Positions 35,430 to 46,192 of a DNA stretch of 64,000 nucleotides are shown here, piece after piece. Under the pieces are notes generated by a model. It did no database searches. It was not told the origin of the DNA and saw nothing but the letters and a program-made list of their open reading frames with translations. The DNA is from Enoplolaimus lenunculus (Eukaryota > Nematoda > Enoplea > Enoplida > Thoracostomopsidae): NCBI GenBank assembly GCA_030248215.1, contig JASANG010004122.1, positions 1 through 64,000 on the forward strand, given 5' to 3'. Within the stretch, counting starts at the first letter, position 1; each line of letters opens with the position of its first letter. The translations under genes and the position numbers were made by a program.

Positions 35430-35805
35430 GCGGTCGAAGTACACCAGAAGCTTCCCACCAACAAGGGTTCCGACCCAAACACTCTGCAGTGCTCGATCTC
35501 AATTTTGGTGAGCTCTCAGGGTTTCCATTACCACTATCCCGTCACTCGTAGTGTGCTACTTAAGCTGGATTTCTCAAAAGCGTTCGATATGGTTAGACAC
35601 AAATCGCTGCAGCTGCTTCTCGCGTCTTCACTGCCGAAGGCTGTCACACTGTATTGAGAGTTAGGAACCTACATGGCCGTACCTCAAAGGTTTTGTGCAG
35701 CGCCGTACCTCAAAGGTTTTGTGCTGAAACTGCATCTCAAGAGCGAGGAAAGTAAGGTTGGGCGTCATCCAGGGTGGTGTTACGTCCCCGACGCATAGTG
35801 GCACC
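35430..35805 (+). mobile_element. LINE fragment, reverse transcriptase core
   Basis: A degraded non-LTR retrotransposon piece. The frame around 35565 reads LLKLDFSKAFDMVRHKSL, the RT domain A signature, and further on GVIQGGVTSP matches the Q-G-x-x-x-S-P block of RT domain B in another frame. There are stops and frame changes and a ~26-bp local duplication at about 35675-35724. The style resembles the Jockey/I group. It is not functional. Confidence 0.8.
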
Positions 35806-35993
35806 GAATCCACGATTTGACTGAATCCGAATCTTGTATGTTATGTTGCAAATTTCAGTTATATATATCTATAATTTGTTTCAGAATATCAGTTTTAGAA
35901 TATCAACGCAATGCCAACACCATAACATTTACTTGCCCGACTTCAGTTTTGAGATTTGTGACCCGAAACAAAATTTTTTATTAATATAAGAAG

Positions 35994-36326
35994 CAGGGTG
36001 CAATCGGAATCGGAATTTCCACATTTTAATTTTAGGCCTACTTGTTATGATATGTTGTATAAATATTCTGCATCATTTATCATTAAATTGTTTTCGACAT
36101 GCTAACTTATCAATAATTGATTGTAGTTTAGCTTTACAGAGCAAAAAATTCAATTTGTTTATGTGACGTCTTTGAGAATAGTTGCCAGCCAACAGACATT
36201 CTAAATCATTATTATACTTTGTTAATACAAATTATCCGTAGTCACAAATTTTGTAGTTCCGATTCCGGTATAAACTTGCTGTTCCGATTGCGATTCCGGT
36301 ATAATCCAGTTCCGCTTTGCACCCTG
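35994..36326. mobile_element. MITE with CAGGGTG inverted ends
   Basis: About 333 bp. The left end is CAGGGTGCAATCGGAATCGG and the right end is the inverted tattatACC..GCTTTGCACCCTG type, both rich in gttccgattccgg words. The ends resemble hAT-type termini; no clear 8-bp duplication is seen. Partial copies lie at 35160-35345 and, inverted, at 41048-41260. Confidence 0.65.
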
Positions 36327-37900
36327 ATAACATGTTATTTAAATTTTTAATGTTTAAAATTGAAAAAACATATAGCCGAAAATTGATGAATTCGTGGAAT
36401 TAACATGGCTATGGACTTGCCGATTGCTACTACTACAACAACGAAGTAGGGATCGAGATCACAACTCAACGGGTCTTTATACGAACGCTGCACACCTGCG
36501 CCACGTAGCCCGCTCCAATTAGTTTTATCGGCGAAAACAAAAATATGCGCATTGCATAATATTGCATATGCACTAGGATAAACATGTCTCACATGCTAAT
36601 ATGCCCCGATCCAATTTTACCAAGGCCGTCCTTTGACCGTCCATTGCTTTAGACTTTTGGACTAAACAGCTGTAAAACTAGGCATACAGCATAGGTTGCG
36701 AATTCGCGAAGAGCAATTAGGCGAACGGGTATTGCACGATGGAATACCCGAATACACAGCGCACACTCATGACCACGATGGGACCGCAAGGGAATGCAGC
36801 AGCGGTGTGAGTCCATGAAAAATGTGAATAAAGATCAGGGGACGACCTCCTCGAAAAAAGGTGGATCGATCGCACACCTTACGACGGAGCCCCACACTTT
36901 TTCGCTCGCACCATACAAAACATATAAGTATTTCAAGATGTTAAACTGCAGCTATTCCAGCGACAACAGTGGTATGCGTCTCCAGTAACCGTATTTGGTG
37001 TACCGCTGCCGTGATATTGTTCTATATAATCTGAATCCGGATGAGCTTTTAAGAATACATTACAATTTTCTCATATACACTAGCTACGTCTGATGTTGAG
37101 AACAAAAAATCTACAACGATATATCCCAAGATTGGTATTTTCTCTGAAATAAAATGGTATGTGTAAGTATCAACATATATGTCGGCGTCTTTGACAAGTT
37201 CAAAATTTTTCAAGTAAAACCATTGTTGGTAATTTAATTTGCTACAAACCGTTTGTTCAAATGCTTACAAAACCAATTGAATTCCTGAAGGCTATACGAT
37301 TTTTCGTTAAATTCTAACTACCAATGACATTTTCTCTAAATAGTAGACACAGTCTTAAAAATTATTTCATATGTTTTAATAGTTAGTATAACCAAGAAAT
37401 TCATATATGTGCGGTTAAACAGATTATCATTGATCATGTACCCAGTTTGAACCATTATAATTCCGGCCCATGTTACTTTAAGGGGCGTAAAGGTTTCTGG
37501 TGGGTCCATAAAAGAGTAGATTTAGATTCTAGATTACATTTATTGCTTAGGCTTAAGCTTAGGCTTAGGCTTAGGAATACGCTTAATCTACTGTTACTCC
37601 CCTTAAAGTATTAACATGGCCAACGTTGCTATAAAGGCCTATTAAACTTGGGTTTTTTCATCAGCCAACGAGAAAGCGGCTGCAATAAATTCTCTGAATT
37701 TTCAAGCAAAAACATGCACTTGTGAATAGGGCTTAAATGTACTTTAATTGATAGTTAATTTCGCCATCTGCATTTAATGGTCGGTAGTATTGGACTTGAT
37801 ATTGTTGTAATTTCTAGGCTAGTGAAAAATAATGAAAGATTTGTTCCTATGGAATTCGTACCTGAGCCTCGTAAGGAAAGGACAGCAGGCATCAGAAGTC
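36327..37900. other. Intergenic, no gene seen
   Basis: Contains scattered fragments related to the tRNA-like array unit (for example acatgtctcacatgc and ttgaccgtccat near 36580-36645) and a short TTAGGC tract at 37555-37575. No coding region is supported. Confidence 0.45.
37555..37575 (+). repeat. Short interstitial TTAGGC tract
   Basis: Four to five consecutive copies of a TTAGGC-type hexamer (one variant TTAAGC). Similar degenerate words recur at 4770-4830, 11830-11890, 17220-17250 and 55460. Confidence 0.6.
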
Positions 37901-37999
37901 ACTGCATAAGATTTAACCCTCATTGGAAAGAAAAGATAGGGGATGACAGGCTGGGTTGGAACCGGGACATCAGACCTTTAACTAACCCGCTGGAAAAGC

Positions 38000-38075
38000 G
38001 GGCTTCCAGAGTAGGGATCGAACTTTCAGCTTACGGATCCTTCAGCGAGCGGTCTACCGCTGCGCTACATAGCCC
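38000..38075 (-). tRNA. tRNA-like SINE head, left inverted unit
   Basis: On the minus strand it reads gggctatgtagcgcagcggt and later AAGTTCGATCCC. The acceptor-stem halves GGGCT/AGCCC pair. The cloverleaf is incomplete, so this is probably a SINE head and not a working tRNA. Confidence 0.3.
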
Positions 38076-38433
38076 GCTTCTCCAACTGCAGATTTTGTCG
38101 ACTATATGTGTCGACCGTATGCTGCCAGCTAGCATACATACAGTGCACCACTATCTTGCATGTGTACATTCACATAACGCACAAGCTCGTCTCACATGGT
38201 TCCATGCCCTTATTTCCATCAAGGTCGACCCTTGACCGTCCATCGTATTTTGCACTGAATACCATGTTCATAGCGCAGCAATTTACTGTTGCCCTCACGG
38301 CGTAGCCCATGTAAGCATGTGAGACATGCTTGTCGCTATGTGCACATGCAATATAGTGCAGTGCACTGTATGTATGCTAGCTGGCAGCATACGGTCGACA
38401 AATATAGTCGACGAAAATGGTAGTTGGACGGGC

Positions 38434-38526
38434 GGCCTACGTGGCGCAGTGGTAGAGTGCTTGCTTAAGGATCCATAGGCTCGCTTAAGGATCCATAGGC
38501 TGAGAGTTCGATCCCCGCTCTAGCCC
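38434..38526 (+). tRNA. tRNA-like SINE head with internal duplication
   Basis: Same head as its neighbours, but the segment gcttaaggatccataggct is present twice in tandem, lengthening the anticodon region. It is unlikely to fold as a tRNA. Confidence 0.25.
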
Positions 38527-38814
38527 ACTTTTCCAGCTGCTTAGTTGAAAGGTTTGATGTCCTTGGTTCATACCTTGACTGACATGAGGGCTACGCCGTG
38601 AGCGCAATGGTAAACTGCCGCGCTATGAACACGGTATCCAGTCGAAAATAGGATGGACGGTCAAGGGACGACCTTGTTGAAAATAAGGGCATGTAAGCAT
38701 GTGAGACATGCTTGTCCGTTATGTGCACATGCAATATTGTGCAGTGCACTGTATGTGTGCTAGCTGGCAGCATACGGTCGTCATATAGTAGACGAAAAAT
38801 GCAGTTGGAGAGGC

Positions 38815-38888
38815 GGGCTACGTGGCGCAGTGGTAGAGTTCTCGCTTTAAGAATCCGTAGGCTGAGAGTTCGATCCCCGCTCTAGCCC
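38815..38888 (+). tRNA. tRNA-like SINE head
   Basis: 74 bp, with acceptor halves GGGCTA/TAGCCC, A-box-like TGGCGCAGTGG and B-box-like GTTCGATCCCC. The T-stem is imperfect. Confidence 0.3.
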
Positions 38889-39179
38889 ACTTTTCCAGCT
38901 GCTTAGTAAAAAGGTCTGATGTCCCTCAGTTCCAACCTAGACTGACATGGGGGCTACGCCATGAGCGCAATGGTAAATTGCCGCGCTATGAGCACGCTAT
39001 CCAGTCGAAAATAGGATGGACGGTCAAGGGACGACCTTGTTGAAAATAAGGGCATGTAAGCATGTGAGACATGCTTGTCCGTTATGGGCACATGCAATAT
39101 TGTGCAGTGCACTGTATGTATGCTAGCTGGCAGCATACGGTCGACAAATATAGTCGACGAAAATGGTAGTTGGACGGGC

Positions 39180-39253
39180 GGGCTACGTGACGCAGTGGTA
39201 GAGTTCTCGCTTTAAGAATCCGTAGGCTGAGAGTTCGATCCCCGCTCTAGCCC
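39180..39253 (+). tRNA. tRNA-like SINE head
   Basis: 74 bp, near-identical to the copy at 38815 but with TGACGCAGTGG in the A box. Confidence 0.3.
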
Positions 39254-39544
39254 ACTTTTCCAGCTGCTTAGTAAAAAGGTCTGATGTCCCTCAGTTCCAA
39301 CCTAGACTGACATGGGGGCTACGCCATGAGCGCAATGGTAAATTGCCGCGCTATGAGCACGCTATCCAGTCGAAAATAGGATGGACGGTCAAGGGACGAC
39401 CTTGTTGAAAATAAGGGCATGTAAGCATGTGAGACATGCTTGTCCGTTATGGGCACATGCAATATTGTGCAGTGCACTGTATGTATGCTAGCTGGCAGCA
39501 TACGGTCGACAAATATAGTCGACGAAAATGGTAGTTGGACGGGC

Positions 39545-39617
39545 GGGCTACGTGGCGCAGTGGTAGAGTGCTCGCTTAAGGATCCATAGGCTGAGAGTTC
39601 GATCCCCGCTCTAGCCC
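39545..39617 (+). tRNA. tRNA-like SINE head
   Basis: 73 bp, with the variant gctcgcttaaggatccatag in the anticodon region. The acceptor halves pair. Confidence 0.3.
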
Positions 39618-39905
39618 GCTTTTCCAGCTGCTTAGTTGAAAGGTTTGATGTCCTTGGTTCATACCTTGACTGATATGAGGGCTACGCCGTGAGCGCAATG
39701 GTAAACTGCCGCGCTATGAGCACGGTATCCAGTCGAAAATAGGATGGACGGTCAAGGGACGACCTTGTTGAAAATATGGGTATGTAAGCATGTGAGACAT
39801 GCTTGTCCGCTATGTGCACATGCAATATAGTGCAGTGCACTGTATGTATGCTAGCTGACAGCATACGGTCGGCATATAGTCGACGAAAAATGCAGTTGGA
39901 GAGGC

Positions 39906-39979
39906 GGGCTACGTGGCGCAGTGGTAGAGTGTTCGCTTTAAGAATCCGCAGGCTGAGAGTTCGATCACCGCTCTAGCCC
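39906..39979 (+). tRNA. tRNA-like SINE head
   Basis: 74 bp, with the B box changed to GTTCGATCACC. Otherwise like the other plus-strand heads. Confidence 0.3.
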
Positions 39980-40100
39980 GCGTTTCCAGCTGCTTAGTAA
40001 AAAGGTCTGATGTCCCTCAGTTCCAACCTAGACTGACAGCCCAGATGTCAGTGTGGGTTGGATCCTGGACATCAGACCTTTAACTAAGCAGCTGGAAAAG

Positions 40101-40177
40101 CGGCTTTAAAGAGCGAGGATTGAACTCTCAGCCTACGGATCCTTAAGCATGCGCTCTACTACTGCGCTGTGCAGCCC
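40101..40177 (-). tRNA. tRNA-like SINE head, right inverted unit
   Basis: On the minus strand it begins gggctgcacagcgcagtagt and has GAGTTCAATCC in the B-box position. It closes the array in inverted orientation. Confidence 0.25.
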
Positions 40178-40417
40178 ACTTCTTCAACTGAATATTTTGT
40201 CTACTGAATGTGTCGACCGTATGCTACCAATAGCATGCATACAGTGCACTGCACTATATTGCATGTGCACATAACGGACAAACATGTCTCACATGCTTGC
40301 AGGAGAGATGTTTTTTGAAAACTTAGCTATATTCAAAACCATACGTTTTTGTGTTTGAAGATGTCTGTAACTTTGTTATTTGTTGATTAGTATGAGTTTT
40401 ATTTATATTCTAAAATT

Positions 40418-40547
40418 ATGTATCACAACACATGTGTAGCACAGTTAGATCCAATCTGCTTGTTATTTGTTGCAAAGGGTACAAAAGAAGAAGAAATGCT
40501 TTTCAAATATCCTGTAATTGATACGTTTTGCGAAACTTCATTGAAAC
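40418..40547 (+). CDS. NPRL3: NPRL3 exon 1
   Basis: Residues 1-43: [20 protein letters not shown] then YPV, aligned to human [20 protein letters not shown]. The donor is GTAAGT at 40548 in phase 1. It lies about 100 bp past the tRNA-like array. Confidence 0.85.
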
Positions 40548-43500
40548 GTAAGTGTCCGTACAGTTTTGAAATTCTGTTACGAGTTTGAAAAGGCAGGGAA
40601 CATGATTTTAGGAAAAGTTTGATATTTTTGCGGTCAGATCGACAGCTGTGTACTACTGGGAAAAATGTTTTGTTGCAAAATCAAATGCTGAGTCGAAGTA
40701 ATGATATACTCTAATCGAAAATGATCTTTTCCCGTTTAGGCCTTGTCAAATAAAGTGCTGGCCTAGGGCCCGAGCCTTTGGTCCCGGTACAACGGCCAGG
40801 CCCAGGTTGCAACTCTCAACTCCACCTGCAATGTTTTTAAATGTAAATTTTTAGAAACAAAGCCGTTAAATCCTTTTGCTGCAGTGGCTTCTGACGATGT
40901 CATATTCATACATCAGAAACAGGAAACAAAGTTAGTTTGCTGTGTTCATGAACACATTTTTATTTTTGTAAATTTGCTTTTAATAACAGGAGTATTTCAT
41001 AGCACTATAGCAGTGTTTATTTGTCCTGAGGTAAACTTTACCAGATATCAGGGTGCAAAGTGAAACTGGATTATACCGGAATCGGAATCGGAACAGCAAA
41101 TTTAAACCGAAATTGTGATTATGAACAAGTTGGCGATAACTTTTGGTTCTGTAAAAGCTAAGATATCATCAATTAATAATAAGTTAACACGTCGAAAGCA
41201 ATTTAATAAATAAATAATACAGAATTTTTATGCAACGTATAACAACAAACATGGACAGTCACAAGGATCGGAAGTCTTACGGTTTTGTGGCAAATTATGA
41301 AAAATCAGCTTAAAAATATAATTTCTCGACGCTATGTTTTTCACTCCTCATATTTTAAATTATTTAATGCTTGTATTGTTGAACTGAGCAAAGTAATGAA
41401 AGTGCAAAACGTCGACGAACGGCATAATTTATTTTTCGTTATAGGCAATAAGCAGTAGTCCGGTGGGGCAATATATTTGCAATTACTTTTCCTGTTCCGG
41501 CGAAAAAATTAATTTTTTGTTTGGTTCCTGTTTACTGTTAAATGTAGTTCCATTTGGGACCCTTCCAGCCAGTGTTTGAAACCAAGCATATATTGACAGA
41601 ACAAATACAGTTTTGTATTGTTTTCTTATATTTAATTTTGACAGAGTTTCCTAAATCTGACTATTTCTGTCAGCAACGTTGTTTTCTTACATAAGAGTTC
41701 GTTTACTAATCCGCAATATTTTTCAATTTTTAAAGAGGTCATAATTCTGGTACTCTATGTACATTTAGACCAGGGTTCAATATATATCTGGCTCGGGCAA
41801 TAAATCGATATCCTACTCCGGTATTATACTGCCGGATATTTATTCCGAAAATCTTCAACAAACTGAATTGCATAGTTTATTTTAATGATTATATATCGTG
41901 CTACTCATTAACTTGCTTTTGCATCTTTGTTCTGTCATAACTGTTTTATAAATGTTTGCTTGTGTCTTAGTGAGCATAATTTATATAATGGGAACGAACA
42001 CAATTTCTACCTGAAACGGTTATCTTGGTCACACCACATCGTAGCCCATTTTGAGTCAAATCATAAGGACACGTTTAGTAGTGTATTGAAGATTGAAGGA
42101 ATCATGTGTGTGTCAAAAAGTTTCAAAAACTTTTTGCGTTGCGAACATAATCTTTCAAAAAGCTTATGTATACAGAAAACTGTAACAAAATCTACTAAAG
42201 AAACCCTTGTTGTGCTCGTCAAAACTGTATTTTGGCAATGAGATAAACGGACTTTGGAAAGGTGAGGAACGTTTCGGCTGTTAACAAGATTCCTAAAATT
42301 TACGAACTCCTTCAAATCAGGACATAAACATTAGTATTGTTTACTAAATTGAAATGGAAAGTATAAAACGTATGTGACATCAAACAAAACCATGTATGTA
42401 CCAAATATTCGGCTCCGGTATTTCTTGGTATCCAGTTGAACTTTGATATATACATTATACATACACATATATGTATATATTCATGGGTAAATATATATAT
42501 ATATTAAATTTATAGCTATGGTGTTAACCACTTACATCATTGATGCACTCAAGTTTATTTGCACTGTTTTCGGTTATGGGAATAATATCACGCTTTATAT
42601 ATTTATCCGACATGGATTCAGTTAGCCAAAACGTATTTGCGGTGTTTTATGTGCACAACCGCCAAATCTTCTCTTACTACTTTTATCCTTTTTGCACGCC
42701 GTTAGAATACTGAGTGTGCACTTTTACAATGCGTTCGTAATTTCAATTGATAAAGTCATTTTTAAGTTCTACACGAAAATTAAATCTTCCCATATTGATA
42801 TATTGATTGGTTGTTTTGTATATTTAGGTTTATTACCTTCGATTCAGCCACAAATGAAGGAAAGCTTGCAGGGTACTTGCTTTTTGCTCATGCTCATTCG
42901 TTTTTATGTCATTCAGGTGCCTCAACGGCACTTTGGACGAAGTATTGCCGTAATCAGTTCAGATTTGTAGTTTATATTTGATTTAATATACTAAACAACA
43001 GATTTTAGCAGTAATTTTATTTTTAAAAATATCAATTTTCATCAGTGTACGTTGCTAAAAAGTTTAGAAACCATGTATTTTTTAAAAATCCTATTTCAGC
43101 GACAGATTTTGGTATTTGGCTTGTAATCATTGCATTCACGTAGAAGCTCCTCTATTCTTTAACCATTTCAGATACCCAAATTTCACTTTCGGTTAATGTA
43201 CATTTATTAAGATAACAGTGCGAGAGACTTTTGTTGATGCAGTGGTACAAATGCTGCTTCGTAATTTCAGTTAGCCTATCCATCTTTCAGTGAATACTGA
43301 TACATTATTACTCATTTGGTAATATGGTTTGAAAAATATAGTAAACTTTGACAGAGATAAAATTAATTTAATTTTTATACATGTGAACGCCAATTCGGGT
43401 TGAATTTTGTGCAAATTCGGTTTCGAAAAAATCGAAATAGTTAAATTGAAAGGAAATTATTTAAATTTTAAGAAGAATGAATGTACGACATTTTGAACAA

Positions 43501-46156
43501 AGGTTGTATGGTCAAAAGCATAAGCAATAGTCTGTTGATTATATTTGAGTAAAAGCTGCCATCATATGCAACACACGTCAGATTTTTAATTAACGGCTTG
43601 GCACAATTATTTTATACCGTCTGCTCGGAAACTAGATTTTGAAAGAATTAGTTATCCTGCCCACCTTGTACATAAGGCTATAATTTGTGACATTTAGTAC
43701 AGGCATGCTATAGAAAATTATTTCGTTTGAAATGCTGCTAACTCAACACGATTCTGAGTTCTACGGTTATTTCGTTAATGCTTTTTGTTAGATTCATATC
43801 AAAGTCTTAGTGTCGAGTTGTGATTTGTCTTATTTGTTAGATAAGGTTAACGAATAGGCGTTTCTAGTATTACATCAATGAAAGTAGTGTTATTCTGAAA
43901 ATATATGATTTATGTTGGAACCTGAGTTGTATTTGCACTTTCATACAACAAAATACCATATACGTATTTTTATTAGAAACTACTTAAGGGCATATATTTC
44001 ATCTTAGCATTAATATATAGTGTTTGCGCGGAAAATGAATTTATTATTACGTGGTTTTTTGTCATCGCAACATCTAAATTTAGGCTGTCAGACAAACACA
44101 TGGCTTTCTTGTTTACTGTAATGCCGGAAATGTGTGGAAAGCGTTTCGAAATAAAAATTAGCGACGTGAGGTTAGTTATATATAATATTATTACATATTT
44201 CAGCAATGATTCTCTAAAACGCAATTCATATTTCTGCAATGGTTAATATTTTGGTGCACTTAATTGAGTAAACAGGCAAGGGATTTTGTGTAGCTACTTC
44301 AAAGTCGACAACAAAAAATTCGGTGCCGTGCAGATAATGTAGGGTTTTTGAGGAACTAGATAATTTAATTACTTACAATTAGTCCGATTATCGAGTAATC
44401 TAGATAGAATACAGTGATGTTTGTTTACTTTCGCAAAATTTGGTCACAACTATTGCTTGTTTGTTTGTCGGAAACTAAGATTTTTGCTGCATTTACCGAA
44501 CAGGTTTGTTTCAGGTTTGTAGGACATCCGGTGAAGCTGCCAGATTCGTATATTGCCTCTTTAGAGAGTACGAATCACACAAATCATGACCTACCGCAAA
44601 TTCTGGTGTTTCATTTGATTTTTGTGTTGCCGGTGTGGTTTTGTTTTTCTAATCAGTTATTTAGTAGGGATAGGAATACGTAGACGCATTTAGTTAACCT
44701 TTTCATGTATAAATTGTATTATTTTGAAGTTTTCTGTATTTTTCGCGAATTCGTTTGCATTATTTTATTTTACTTCTAAGTCATATTCTGCAACACGGTC
44801 ATTATCTGGTTGATTAAAAGAGTTTTTGCTTTTACTAAAAAACTCTCGTTTAAAATATACTTATGGATGCAAATTAAGGTTAGTATTATTTGAATAGCCG
44901 TAAAAACTGTTTGATCATGACCTCATGACAGCATATTTAGATTTTATTGCAATTTGTTTCGTTTTAGGCAAGTTTACCTCAATCACTCATAAAGTGCTAC
45001 TATGACATTAGCAAACAAATCGCAGTTGCGTTGACGCGTGAAGAACTTCGTTGTGGATACGTGCGACAACAAGCAAAATTAATGCTTGAGACAATAGAAG
45101 AAATTGCTAACTTAGCAGAAGGTACTTTTGATAGTTTGAATGTGTTAAGGTCAGCAGAATTTTTTCATTTCATAGTGACTGATATTTTTTCAGCCATGTT
45201 GTTTTTGTACGGGGTTATTAATAAGAGATATTTGTTGACTTATGTTATGTGTGCTTAGCGTGACGTGTGGAAACAAATATTTGGGTTTTTGGCACATAGT
45301 TATATTATTATTCATACTACTACTACTACCTGGCTTCTCCACAGCGGGGGGGGGCAGCACTTTTCGAAATTTTCATTTTCCCACGGCGCAAATTTTGCCG
45401 CCCACAGGAAAGGCCCCCGGCGAATTTTCGGCCGCCCCCAGCAAAATGCCCTCCAGCAAATTTTTTTGCTGGGGGGCCCCCAGGACTTTTTTAAACCAAA
45501 AATTTTCAATGTTAAAACATAAAAACCTGGACTTTTTTGAGGCGGACATTCGGCAAAATGTGATTTTATATTACGCTGAGTACTCATAATTTTTTAATAG
45601 CGTTACAAATACCCGTAGTAACTAATACAGTTCAATAATGAACTGAAAAAAGCACAATTATATAAAGACCGTTTCAGGGCATCCAGCATTCGAAAGTACC
45701 TTGCAGCAGCAAGTTCATCCCGCCTGAGCCTTATGATAAATTGAAGCTGTGACTAATATACAAAATATATATTAATCACAGTTTCAATTATAGATTATCT
45801 ATATTTTATATAATTGTGCTTCTTTCAACTTCTGGTTAAGTTGTCAGTGTGTACGTAATATTCGTTAAAATTATTGTTATTAGCGTTTGCGAGAAATTTT
45901 TGTCATGTTGAGCGATGAGTAATCTTACGTTGAGTTGGAAACACGGTCTAGAATGAAAAAAATGGTCCAAAAAGTCGGTTTGCAAAATTTTAAGCCTGCC
46001 CCCCAGGACCCCCCAGATGATCTGGGGGCCCCCAGGACCCCCCAGATGATCTGGGGCCCCCCAAGGAAAACTGGCCCCCAGCAAAATCAGCTGCCCCCCC
46101 AGGAAACGACCCCCGGCGGAAATTTTCAAGCTGTGGAGAAGCCAGACTACTACTAC

Positions 46157-46192
<36 letters not shown>

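Larger units (their letters stand above)
37930..40315. repeat. tRNA-like SINE array, ~363-bp units
   Basis: Four head-to-tail units at 363-365-bp spacing (about 38580-40030) plus a partial one, bounded on the left (37930-38310) and right (40030-40300) by units in the opposite orientation. Each unit holds a tRNA-like head with A-box-like TGGCGCAGTGG and B-box-like GAGTTCGATCCCC, a second decayed tRNA-like segment (gagcgcaatggtaaactgcc), and a spacer of dyads such as agcatgtgagacatgct and gcagtgcactgta. Units differ by only a few percent. No coding capacity; open frames here are repeat artefacts. Confidence 0.85.

Noticed and set aside
37555-37575. Telomere or chromosome end
   Set aside because: Only about five hexamers, flanked by ordinary repeats and genes on both sides; an interstitial tract at most.
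37777-38235. 152-codon open frame on the plus strand
   Set aside because: It runs through the left inverted unit of the tRNA-like array. Matching frames in the other units recur with the repeat period, so it is a repeat artefact.
38591-39864. Four 60-codon minus-strand frames with nearly the same protein
   Set aside because: They recur at 363-365-bp spacing with the array units and cover tRNA-like and dyad sequence; not protein genes.
37930-40315. CRISPR-like array
   Set aside because: Units are ~363 bp with tRNA-like heads and no short direct repeats with unique spacers; the genome is animal.
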